This document shows, one piece after another, positions 1-7,183 of a stretch of DNA of 13,770 bases. Each line of letters opens with the position of its first letter. Position 1 is the stretch's first letter. Under the pieces are notes generated by a model. The model was not told where the DNA came from. It made no database searches and saw only the letters and a program-made list of their open reading frames with translations. Origin of the DNA: Spirochaetia bacterium (lineage in GTDB: Bacteria; Spirochaetota; UBA12135); contig DNNS01000516.1 of NCBI GenBank assembly GCA_003497555.1, forward strand, positions 881 to 14,650. The letters are read 5' to 3'. The position numbers were made by a program, and so were the translations under genes.

Positions 1-47
1 CAAGAAAAAAAATCATACCCTTGTTTAATGCGTGAATAAAAAATTAT

Positions 48-65
48 TTGGCATAAAAATTGATA
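48..65 (+). promoter_or_regulatory. Candidate sigma-54-like promoter of the GNAT gene
   Basis: The stretch reads TTGGCAT-N5-TTGAT, close to the sigma-54 consensus YTGGCACG-N4-TTGCW, with the GG and the -12 dinucleotide exactly 10 bases apart. The -12 element is GA instead of the nearly invariant GC, which weakens the call. Transcription would start near base 75, just before the AGGAG Shine-Dalgarno at 77-81. An alternative is a sigma-70 -10 box GATACT at 62-67, which has no good -35. Confidence 0.25.
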
Positions 66-87
66 CTATACCCGGCAGGAGAATGTT

Positions 88-543
88 ATGCGCATAGTGA
101 TCAAAAAAGCCGGACAACCCGCGCTTTTAGCGGTGGCTGATATGATACAGAAACTTTTCGCTATTGAGGATGATTTTTTATTTGATCGTCGTAAAGTTTT
201 GCGGGGCTTGCGGCTGCTCTTGGATGAACCGAAGCGGGCATCAATTTTTACCGCACAAATTCAAGGCATAATTATCGGTATGTGTACTGTACAGATGGTA
301 ATTTCCACAGCTGCCGGGGGTTTCTCTGCACGTATTGAGGATGTTTTTGTTGAAAATGCATATCGAAAACAGGGCATTGGCTCGCTTTTGTTATACGCAG
401 CCGAACGCTGGGCGTATGGCAAGCATTGCTGCCGCCTGGAATTAGTTGCCGATAGCCGAAACCGGCCTGCTTTGCGCTTTTACCAGAAACACTCGTTTAT
501 GAGAACAAGGCTCATTCGCCTGCAAAAAATTATGCGCGCATAA
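88..543 (+). CDS. GNAT-family N-acetyltransferase
   Basis: A 151-residue protein of the usual single-domain GNAT length, expected to be cytosolic and to move an acetyl group from acetyl-CoA to an amine; the substrate cannot be read from the sequence. Motif A, which binds the CoA pyrophosphate, is seen as DVFVENAYRKQGIGSLLL at about residues 85-102 with the RKQGIG loop at 93-98. Motif B is NRPALRFYQKHSF at 125-137. The start is well supported by AGGAG at 77-81, six bases before the ATG. The gene stands alone on the + strand and converges with the sigma-54 activator gene. Its last codons and stop lie inside a palindromic terminator. Family assignment is firm and the function is unknown. Confidence 0.85.
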   Translation: MRIVIKKAGQPALLAVADMIQKLFAIEDDFLFDRRKVLRGLRLLLDEPKRASIFTAQIQGIIIGMCTVQMVISTAAGGFSARIEDVFVENAYRKQGIGSLLLYAAERWAYGKHCCRLELVADSRNRPALRFYQKHSFMRTRLIRLQKIMRA

Positions 544-548
544 TTTTT
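525..548. terminator. Bidirectional intrinsic terminator between convergent genes
   Basis: A perfect 24-bp palindrome with 12-base arms AAAAATTATGCG and CGCATAATTTTT, centred between 536 and 537. The left A-run and right T-run give a hairpin followed by a U-tract on either strand, so it could stop both the GNAT transcript and the activator transcript arriving from 617. It contains the GNAT stop codon TAA at 541-543. The stem is AT-rich apart from its centre, so its strength is uncertain. Confidence 0.6.
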
Positions 549-616
549 GTGCAGGCATGTATATTTATTGTGCAATTAATCCATTGCCATTTTTATGATT
601 TTATCAGGCTGCGCAG

Positions 617-2200
617 CTATGCTTTGCTGTGCATGTCGCTGTTTCGGTATCGCCGGCTGAATTTATAATCGCCAAGTGTGATCGAAAATTTTTTCAGGCG
701 AAGTCCCAGTTGCCGGGTAGTTAATCCTAATTGAGAAGCAGCCTTGTACTCACAGCCGCCGGACTGTTTAAGCGCCTCGATGATCATTTCATATTCAATC
801 GTATCCAGTTTTTTACCAAGTTCGCCCGTATCGCCTGTAGATGTGTACTGTGCGCTTTGCAGAGATGGCGGCAAATGATACCCGTGAATCACGTCATCTT
901 CGCTTAAGAGCACCGCACGCTCAATGCAGTTTTCAAGCTCGCGCACGTTACCCGGCCAGTGATAACTCATCATCATGTTAATCGCCGGGGTGGAAATACG
1001 CCGGATATTTTTTTTATTCGCGCTATTGAATATTTCGATAAAATGGTCAGCGAGCAGCATAATATCGGTTTTGCGCTCCCTAAGCGGGGGAACAAACAAG
1101 GGGAATACATTCAGGCGGTAAAAGAGGTCCTCACGGAACCGGCCGCTTTTTGCCAATTCCTCAAGGTTTTTATTCGTGGCCGAGATAATGCGAATATCAA
1201 CGCGCACCGGTTTATCCCCGCCAATGCGGTCAATTTCCTTTTCCTGGATCACGCGCAAAAGCTTCGACTGGATAGTCGGCTCCAGCTCTCCTATCTCGTC
1301 CAGAAAAATCGTACCAGTATCAGCTGCTTCAAATTTGCCGGTTCGCAAAGCATTGGCTCCGGTAAAAGCGCCCTTTTCATGGCCAAAAAGCTCACTTTCC
1401 ACCAAAGATGGAGGCAGCGCCGCACAATTAAATTTAATAAATGGCCGGGTACTGCGCTCGCTCCCGAAGTGAATCGCATTGGCCACGAGTTCCTTGCCCA
1501 CACCGCTTTCCCCTAATATGAGGACCGTTGTTCTGCTTTCCGCAACCTTGAAAATCATATTGTAGAGTTGCTGCATGGGGCCTGATTTCCCGATTATATT
1601 TTTCGGATGAAATTGCTCCTTGAGCATGTCTGTGAGCCGCTCGTTTTCTTCCTTGAGAAGTTCGTTTTCTTCATAACGCAGCTGATACACGCGTACTGAT
1701 TGCGAAATAACCGACGTAATTATTTTTAAAAATATTACAGTATATTCAAGCGCGTTTTCGTTATTATTATCCAGATCAACACTCAAGGTGCCTATCACCT
1801 CAAGATTATGCTTGATCGGCATGCACAAGAAAGCGGTTTTCTCTTTATCGGTATCGCTGCGCGACCGGGTTTTGTCCAGAAACTGCGGTTCATCCGCGAT
1901 ATTTTTCAGTAAAATCATGGCCCCGGTTTTTACGACCTTGCCGGTAATGCCTTCCCCGATTTTATAAACACCTCGTTTCATTTCATCCGGCGTCAGTCCG
2001 TACGCTTCTTCAATAAAAATCCGGCCGTTGTGCTTGTTTACAATCGTCAGGACGCATTTCAAAAAACCGAAATATTCCGACAGAATTTTTATAACCTGCG
2101 CTACTGATTCCCTGATGTTTTTTGAGTCTATAAGCAATTCGCAAATTTCATGAATGAATACTAAATCTATCTTTTTTTTCGCGGATGATTTATTCAACAT
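617..2200 (-). CDS. NifA-like sigma-54-dependent transcriptional activator (GAF-AAA+-HTH)
   Basis: A 527-residue bacterial enhancer-binding protein that would use ATP to open promoters held by sigma-54 RNA polymerase. Counting from the ATG at 2200, a GAF sensor domain spans about 10-175. A short charged coiled linker covers 175-200. The AAA+ domain lies at about 203-430 with Walker A GESGVGKE (230-237), the sigma-54 contact loop GAFTGA (277-282), Walker [10 protein letters not shown] (297-305) and the [10 protein letters not shown] segment near 415-424. A Fis-type helix-turn-helix follows at about 485-505 ([19 protein letters not shown]), resembling NifA. A basic tail of about 20 residues closes the protein. 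The linker between AAA+ and HTH lacks the Cys-X4-Cys associated with oxygen-sensitive NifA proteins. An in-frame TTG at 2215 would add five residues; neither start has a clear Shine-Dalgarno. No nif genes are present here, so the regulon is unknown. Confidence 0.88.
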   Translation of the reverse strand: MLNKSSAKKKIDLVFIHEICELLIDSKNIRESVAQVIKILSEYFGFLKCVLTIVNKHNGRIFIEEAYGLTPDEMKRGVYKIGEGITGKVVKTGAMILLKNIADEPQFLDKTRSRSDTDKEKTAFLCMPIKHNLEVIGTLSVDLDNNNENALEYTVIFLKIITSVISQSVRVYQLRYEENELLKEENERLTDMLKEQFHPKNIIGKSGPMQQLYNMIFKVAESRTTVLILGESGVGKELVANAIHFGSERSTRPFIKFNCAALPPSLVESELFGHEKGAFTGANALRTGKFEAADTGTIFLDEIGELEPTIQSKLLRVIQEKEIDRIGGDKPVRVDIRIISATNKNLEELAKSGRFREDLFYRLNVFPLFVPPLRERKTDIMLLADHFIEIFNSANKKNIRRISTPAINMMMSYHWPGNVRELENCIERAVLLSEDDVIHGYHLPPSLQSAQYTSTGDTGELGKKLDTIEYEMIIEALKQSGGCEYKAASQLGLTTRQLGLRLKKFSITLGDYKFSRRYRNSDMHSKA

Positions 2201-2210
2201 GCAAATAATA

Positions 2211-2227
2211 TACAATAATCATGCCAA
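2211..2227 (-). promoter_or_regulatory. Candidate sigma-54 -24/-12 element before the activator gene
   Basis: On the minus strand the bases read TTGGCATGATTATTGTA, against the consensus YTGGCACG-N4-TTGCW. The 10-base spacing between the GG and the -12 dinucleotide is correct. Two positions differ: TGGCAT for TGGCAC, and GT instead of GC at -12. The predicted start of transcription is near 2200, at the ATG itself, so the message would be leaderless or nearly so. That is unusual and lowers confidence. Confidence 0.3.
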
Positions 2228-2359
2228 TGTTAAATACGTTTGAAAAAAACGATAATCCACCCCTAAATAAGTTTTTTCATATAAATAAATGATGACATTT
2301 TAACACTAAAAACTGATAAATTCGCAAGATTTTATTACGCTGATTCTCTTGGCACAGGG

Positions 2360-2375
2360 TGTTGTAGATCAAACA
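2360..2375. promoter_or_regulatory. TGT-N10-ACA site, NifA upstream-activator type
   Basis: The bases show TGT at 2360-2362 and ACA at 2373-2375 with exactly ten bases between, matching the NifA upstream activator sequence. It is centred about 165 bp upstream of the start expected from the sigma-54-like element at 2211-2227, slightly beyond the usual range for such sites. A chance match is possible, because the pattern fixes only six bases. Confidence 0.3.
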
Positions 2376-2402
2376 ATGAAATTCCAGGACAGTTTTATAC
2401 AG

Positions 2403-4223
2403 TTATGCCTGGGGCTGTGCTATGCGCCCGGAAATATAGCGCTGCTGGGTGCCGAGAATTTTTTTTCTGATCCGGATGGAAAGAGGCGTAACCTCTATGC
2501 ATTCGTCATCGGCAATGTATTCAATGGCTTTTTCGAGATTCATGCGCAAAGGCGGGGTAAGCACCACATTTTCATCTTTATTGGCAGCGCGGATATTGGT
2601 CAGTTTTTTTTCCCGGGTTACATTTACTGACAGATCGTTGGAACGGGCATGTTCTCCGACGATCATTCCTTCATAAACCATGATTCCAGGATCAATAAAA
2701 AATACGCCCCGGTCTTCAAGGCAATGCAGGGCATAAGGAGTTACCCGTCCGGTACGGTCGGATACCATTACGCCGTTTTGTCTGCCGGAAAATTCGCCTT
2801 TATATTCTTCATAGCCGTGCAGATAGGTATTAATCAGGCCGGCGCCCCTGGTAGCGGTCAGGAATTCATTTCGGAAACCGATCATGGTTCGCGAGGGTAC
2901 CAGGTATTCAAGGCGTACTCTTGCGTCTTTGGTAATAAAATTGAGCATTTTGCCCTTGCGCCGGGCTAACATGTCACTTGCAGTACCGGTGCAGGTACTG
3001 TCAATATCAAGGCAGACATATTCAACCGGCTCCAGGGTTTTACCGTTTTCTTTTTTAAAAATTACTATGGGCCGGCCGATGATGAATTCATAACCTTCAC
3101 GGCGCATGGTTTCCGCAAGAATGGCCATCTGAAATTCGCCGCGGCCGCTTACAATGAATGAACCGTTTTTTTCTTCTACCTGTATTCCTACATTATCAAG
3201 AGCTTCTTTTTTCAAACGTTCCAGAATGCGGCTGGACTGCACAATACTGCCTTCTTTACCGGAAAAGGGAGAGGTGTTGCCGGCAAATTCCATTGACACT
3301 ACGGGATCATCGATATGGATGCGCGGCAGGGCTTTTTGATAATCGCGGTGGCAGACAGTATCGCCGATTTCGGCATTTTCCACTCCGGCTAAAATTACAA
3401 TGTCGCCGGGACTGATTTCATCGACTTCATGGAAGGTAATTCCCTGGTAAATCTGCATTTTAACAACCCGCAGCGGTTCGGCGCCTTTTTCCGTCATGCG
3501 TACGAGTTTTTCATTGACTTTAGTGCTGCCGTTAACAACTTTTCCGATTACCAGTCTTCCTAAAAAATCCGACCATCCCAGATCGGAAACCATCATCTGA
3601 AACGGCGCTTCAGTATCGTACGACGGGCCCGGAATTGTTTTTATTATTTCTTCAAGCAGCAGGGAAAGATCGCACAGCTCATCGTTTAAATTACGCTTGA
3701 TTTTTCCGTCACGGCCGATTGCAAAAAATACCGGGAATTCGATATGATGATCTCCGGCTTCAAGATCCAGAAAAAGTTCATAAATTTCATCAAGCACTTC
3801 TTTAGCCCTGGCATCATGGCGATCTATTTTGTTGATAATAACGATAATTGCCAGATTGGAAGCCAGGGCTTTTTTTAGAACAAAACGGGTTTGCGGTAAA
3901 GGCCCTTCGCTGGCATCTACCAGCAGCAGGGCGCCGTCAGCCATCATCAGGGCGCGTTCCACTTCACTGCCGAAATCGGCATGCCCGGGAGTATCGATAA
4001 TATTAATGCGCGTTCCCTTCCAGTCAATGGAGCAGTTTTTGGCGGCAATGGTAATGCCGCGTTCGCGTTCCAGATCCATGCTGTCCATAATGCGCTCGCC
4101 CATATCCTGATTGGAACGGAAAGCGCCGCTTTGCCGGAATAAATGATCTACCAGCGTGGTTTTGCCGTGGTCAACATGCGCGATAATTGCGATATTGCGT
4201 ATTGAATTATTTTGAGTTTTCAT
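2403..4223 (-). CDS. typA: Ribosome-associated GTPase TypA/BipA
   Basis: A full-length 606-residue translational GTPase of the TypA/BipA family, which binds the ribosome and helps 50S assembly and stress or cold adaptation. The G domain shows G1 AHVDHGKT (15-22), G2 RGITI (55-59), G3 DTPGHADFG (77-85) and G4 NKID (131-134). The usual G5 Ser-Ala is replaced in [10 protein letters not shown] (164-173). Family landmarks follow: [18 protein letters not shown] (family usually ELHL), [39 protein letters not shown] and [13 protein letters not shown]. The C-terminal TypA domain ends with [12 protein letters not shown]. The start ATG has no strong Shine-Dalgarno, but [22 protein letters not shown] is a typical beginning. 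It is divergent from the GGDEF-EAL gene. The activator gene follows 187 bp downstream on the same strand. Confidence 0.95.
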   Translation of the reverse strand: MKTQNNSIRNIAIIAHVDHGKTTLVDHLFRQSGAFRSNQDMGERIMDSMDLERERGITIAAKNCSIDWKGTRINIIDTPGHADFGSEVERALMMADGALLLVDASEGPLPQTRFVLKKALASNLAIIVIINKIDRHDARAKEVLDEIYELFLDLEAGDHHIEFPVFFAIGRDGKIKRNLNDELCDLSLLLEEIIKTIPGPSYDTEAPFQMMVSDLGWSDFLGRLVIGKVVNGSTKVNEKLVRMTEKGAEPLRVVKMQIYQGITFHEVDEISPGDIVILAGVENAEIGDTVCHRDYQKALPRIHIDDPVVSMEFAGNTSPFSGKEGSIVQSSRILERLKKEALDNVGIQVEEKNGSFIVSGRGEFQMAILAETMRREGYEFIIGRPIVIFKKENGKTLEPVEYVCLDIDSTCTGTASDMLARRKGKMLNFITKDARVRLEYLVPSRTMIGFRNEFLTATRGAGLINTYLHGYEEYKGEFSGRQNGVMVSDRTGRVTPYALHCLEDRGVFFIDPGIMVYEGMIVGEHARSNDLSVNVTREKKLTNIRAANKDENVVLTPPLRMNLEKAIEYIADDECIEVTPLSIRIRKKILGTQQRYISGRIAQPQA

Positions 4224-4254
4224 TTAATGAGTAAAACTGTCAGGCTCTGCAGTT

Positions 4255-4260
4255 ATTATA
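4255..4260 (-). promoter_or_regulatory. -10 box of the typA promoter
   Basis: A perfect TATAAT on the minus strand, about 32 bases before the typA ATG, predicting a leader of roughly 25 bases. The -35 region about 17 bases upstream (4278-4283) is poor. Placement directly before a conserved gene supports it. Confidence 0.45.
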
Positions 4261-4306
4261 TCATGAAAACTGCATTCCGGAATTTTTTTGTACATTTACA
4301 AGTTCA

Positions 4307-4335
4307 TTGTATTCATCATTAAAATGAAGTATAAT
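4307..4335 (+). promoter_or_regulatory. Candidate sigma-70 promoter of the GGDEF-EAL gene
   Basis: TTGTAT at 4307-4312 and TATAAT at 4330-4335 are separated by 17 bases. Transcription would start near 4342, which argues against start codons upstream of that point (TTG 4288, ATG 4324). The region is AT-rich, so a chance TATAAT cannot be excluded. Confidence 0.4.
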
Positions 4336-4341
4336 ATATTA

Positions 4342-7008
4342 ATGAACTGCTTCATGACTGTTCCTGCGTTATCTTTAATTTTATGTTTGTTCTCCAGTAT
4401 ATTGCTGATAACAGAAAAAAGGAAAAACAGCCGGTACTGGCTGTCAATAATTTTTTCCCTGCTGATTTTTTCCTGGAGCGCTCTGATTTTTTTTTCCGCC
4501 TTTCCGTATTTTCTGTCTGCCAGGTTTCTCGCCTCCCGTCTGCAGGCTCTGGTTTATCTCGCTGCAGGTCCGGTCTTTCTGCATTTTACCGGCACTTATC
4601 CGGGGTATACCGGAAAAATACCAAAGCAGGTGTTTTTCCTGATTTATGCTGCCCTGGTTCCGGCGGTAATCGGCTCTCCTCTTTTTATCAGTAATTTAGT
4701 TTTTTCAGCCGGGGGCGGGACCGAAGAAATACGGGGAATTCTGTTTTTACCGGTTCTTTTAACAGTCATGATTCTTCCCCTGTGTGCCGGTTCCGTGTCT
4801 TTACTTCTGGCTGCTGTAACAGAAAAAAATCAGGACCGAAAGAAAGCCATGCGCATTTTATCGGCAGGAGTTTTAACTGCAGTCGTTCTCGGCGCCATTC
4901 TGGATATACTGCCGGGTTTTTGGGGCTTGAGGCGGTCTGAACTTTTATCATGCCTGGGCGTGCTGACCGGTTTTGCGCTGTACTTTTCGGAAAAACTGTA
5001 TTACCGTTCCGCTGATCTGCTGCGTGCATTATCATGGAATCTGATTGAAAAAATAAATATACCTGTGCTGGCATATACCAGGGGTCGCATCAGCTATTTT
5101 AACAACAGCGCCCGGATATTATTTTCCTTTACCGAAGATAACCTGCCGGTTGAAATAAAAAAAATATTTCCCTCCCTTCCTGAAAAAAACCTGCCGGAAT
5201 ACGGACAGTTTGAACTTGCCGGCCCTGAAAAAATTCAGTATCTGGAATACCATAGTTATCCGGGCAGCGGCGCAGGCGGAGCTGAAGGCTTGTTAATAAT
5301 AAATGATGTCAGCGATAAGCACCGTTTCCAGGAACAGCGCCTGCAGAGTGAAACCAGGTACCGCCGGCTTTTCACCAATATGAATTCCGGATTAATTATT
5401 ATTGCAGAACATAAAACAGATGAAAAAACCGGTTATATAATTAAAGAAGCCAATTCATCTTTCCGGAAAATTACCGGCGCTGCTCATCCTGAAGGCTCCG
5501 ATTATTTTTCTTTTTTTTTATTAGCCGATCCGCAGGCTGAATACTGGCGGAATGTTTTTCAGCAAATATCCGAAAAACGCAATTTTACCGCCGAATATTA
5601 TTTTTCTTCCATAAATAAATGGATTTATTGTTCGGCTTTTGCTCCCGAAGCCGGGCAAATCGCCATGATTTTCGAAGATATCAGCGAAAGAAAAAAAAAC
5701 GAGGAAAAACTTACCTGGCTGGCAAGTTATGATCCGCTAACCGGGCTGTATAACCGCAAATCTTTTTATGAAAAAATTACCGATTGCCTGTCTGTAAAAA
5801 ACCAGCGGCGGCGGCCGAGGAATTTTTCCCTGGCATTGCTGATTATTGACATTGACCGCTTTAAGGAAATCAACGACGAGCTTGGGCACAGCGGCGGGGA
5901 TATCATGCTGGTGGAATGCAGCCGGAGGATTAAAAATTGCCTGCGGGAAAGCGACATGCTCTTCAGAATGGCGGGCGATGAATTTGCCGTAATTATTCAT
6001 GAAACTACGGATGATCTTGATCTGGGCATTGTAGCCGAGCGCATTTTAAGCGCTTTAAATTCGCCTTTTAATATCAGTGATCATGAATTTTCCGTTACTG
6101 CCAGTATAGGTATAAGTATTTACCCCAAAGACGGCACTTTAAAGGAAACACTGGAAAATAATGCCGATACCGCCCTGAACGAAGCCCAGAAAAAGTCCAA
6201 CGCTTACTGTTTTTTCCGCGAAGAAATGAATGAACGTATGCTGTATAAAATTTTTATCCGCAATTCCCTGCAGGCATCGCTTGAGGCCGGGGAACTCTCT
6301 CTGGTATATCAGCCGATTGTGTCGCTGGATGGAAAAATTCAGGGAGCCGAAGCCCTGCTGCGCTGGCATCATCCCCTGCGGGGCGATATTGCGCCCTCGA
6401 TTTTTATCGGCATAGCCGAAGAAACCGGCTTAATAAAAAAAATCGGAGATTTTATTCTGCGTATCATTTTAAAACAAATCAATGAATGGACGCGCAAGGG
6501 AGTAAACCCGCTGCCTGTTAATGTCAATATATCTCCGCGTCAGTTTAATGATCCAACCTTTGCGCCCTATATAATCGAGCTTTTCAAAAACGCCGGAGTT
6601 TCTCCGCAGCGGGTAATGCTGGAAATAACCGAAAACTGCCTGTTTGATGCCATTGATGAATCAATCGTTAAAATGAACACCCTGATAGCTGCCGGTTTCT
6701 CGTTTTCCATTGACGATTTCGGCACCGGGTATTCCACTTTTCAGCGGCTTAATGATCTGCCCATGCAGGTACTTAAAATCGATAAATCATTTACCCATGA
6801 TATTGTGAACTCTCCGGAAAGAGCCCTGCTGCTGCGCGGGATAATTTCCATGGCGCATATAATAAACCTGACCGTAGTGGCAGAAGGCGTGGAAACTACC
6901 GAGCAGTACGAAATGCTGAAAAGTTTTCACTGTGATAAAATTCAGGGATTCTATTTTTATCCTCCGTTACTTCCGGATCAATATGAAAGTCTGCTTTCCC
7001 TGTCATAA
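4342..7008 (+). CDS. Membrane sensor with PAS, GGDEF (diguanylate cyclase) and EAL (c-di-GMP phosphodiesterase) domains
   Basis: An 888-residue inner-membrane protein predicted to control c-di-GMP. Counting from ATG 4342, about seven hydrophobic segments fill residues 8-217, resembling the seven-helix N-terminal module of some sensor kinases (HFTGTYPG near 81-88). Two PAS-like regions follow at about 236-325 and 338-450. The GGDEF domain (455-615) carries AGDEF at 544-548, metal-binding DIDRFK near 503 and an inhibitory-site RESD at 535-538, five residues before AGDEF. The EAL domain (630-880) keeps EALLRW (670-675), NVNISPRQF, LEITE, DDFGTGYS (791-798), LKIDKSF, AEGVE and QGFYFYPP, so both halves could be active. 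Start choice is uncertain: TTG 4288, ATG 4324 and ATG 4354 are in frame and none has a good Shine-Dalgarno; 4342 fits the candidate promoter. Ligand unknown. Confidence 0.88.
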   Translation: MNCFMTVPALSLILCLFSSILLITEKRKNSRYWLSIIFSLLIFSWSALIFFSAFPYFLSARFLASRLQALVYLAAGPVFLHFTGTYPGYTGKIPKQVFFLIYAALVPAVIGSPLFISNLVFSAGGGTEEIRGILFLPVLLTVMILPLCAGSVSLLLAAVTEKNQDRKKAMRILSAGVLTAVVLGAILDILPGFWGLRRSELLSCLGVLTGFALYFSEKLYYRSADLLRALSWNLIEKINIPVLAYTRGRISYFNNSARILFSFTEDNLPVEIKKIFPSLPEKNLPEYGQFELAGPEKIQYLEYHSYPGSGAGGAEGLLIINDVSDKHRFQEQRLQSETRYRRLFTNMNSGLIIIAEHKTDEKTGYIIKEANSSFRKITGAAHPEGSDYFSFFLLADPQAEYWRNVFQQISEKRNFTAEYYFSSINKWIYCSAFAPEAGQIAMIFEDISERKKNEEKLTWLASYDPLTGLYNRKSFYEKITDCLSVKNQRRRPRNFSLALLIIDIDRFKEINDELGHSGGDIMLVECSRRIKNCLRESDMLFRMAGDEFAVIIHETTDDLDLGIVAERILSALNSPFNISDHEFSVTASIGISIYPKDGTLKETLENNADTALNEAQKKSNAYCFFREEMNERMLYKIFIRNSLQASLEAGELSLVYQPIVSLDGKIQGAEALLRWHHPLRGDIAPSIFIGIAEETGLIKKIGDFILRIILKQINEWTRKGVNPLPVNVNISPRQFNDPTFAPYIIELFKNAGVSPQRVMLEITENCLFDAIDESIVKMNTLIAAGFSFSIDDFGTGYSTFQRLNDLPMQVLKIDKSFTHDIVNSPERALLLRGIISMAHIINLTVVAEGVETTEQYEMLKSFHCDKIQGFYFYPPLLPDQYESLLSLS

Positions 7009-7041
7009 AACTCCGGTGTTTTATAAAAGAAAATTTTTTTT
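7005..7041 (+). terminator. Weak terminator-like structure after the GGDEF-EAL gene
   Basis: ATAAAAC at 7005-7011 and GTTTTAT at 7018-7024 form a 7-bp stem that includes the stop codon. An A-rich stretch follows, then eight T at 7034-7041. The T-run is nine bases away from the stem and the stem has only one G-C pair, so this is a weak candidate. The rest of the 7009-7180 gap holds a GC-rich palindrome GGGCCGGCCC at 7078-7087 and the lon promoter. Confidence 0.25.
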
Positions 7042-7108
7042 CCTGAAGCATAATGTGCGCGTCGAGTGTATATACCAGGGCCGGCCCGAAATAGACTTGC
7101 TGTATTTA

Positions 7109-7169
7109 TAAGATACTCTTGACTATTAATAATATTATAATTATATTTTAGACTTAAAAAGGTATCTTA
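7109..7169. repeat. 8-bp inverted repeat flanking the lon promoter
   Basis: TAAGATAC at 7109-7116 and GTATCTTA at 7162-7169 are perfect inverted copies, about 53 bp centre to centre, or roughly five helical turns. One arm sits just before the -35 box and the other at about +8 to +15. This could be a pair of operator half-sites or chance; no known operator is recognised. Confidence 0.3.
7119..7147 (+). promoter_or_regulatory. Sigma-70-type promoter of lon and probably the downstream operon
   Basis: TTGACT at 7119-7124 and TATATT at 7142-7147 each match the consensus in five of six positions and are 17 bases apart. Predicted start near 7154, about 30 bases before the lon ATG. No CIRCE element or sigma-32-type box was seen. 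Confidence 0.65.
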
Positions 7170-7183
7170 AACCGAGGAATTTG

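Noticed and set aside
608..617. 10-bp palindrome GCTGCGCAGC at the end of the activator gene
   Set aside because: It leaves almost no loop and has no T-run on either strand; the palindrome at 525-548 is a better terminator.
959..1516. A 185-codon + strand open frame inside the activator gene
   Set aside because: It lies antisense to the conserved AAA+ domain, has no recognisable domain and no ribosome-binding site; it is a shadow of the real gene.
2351..2366. TGGCAC followed by TTGT on the + strand, looking like a sigma-54 promoter
   Set aside because: The spacing between GG and GT is 11 instead of 10, the -12 lacks GC, and it points into the antisense of the typA 3' end, where no gene starts.
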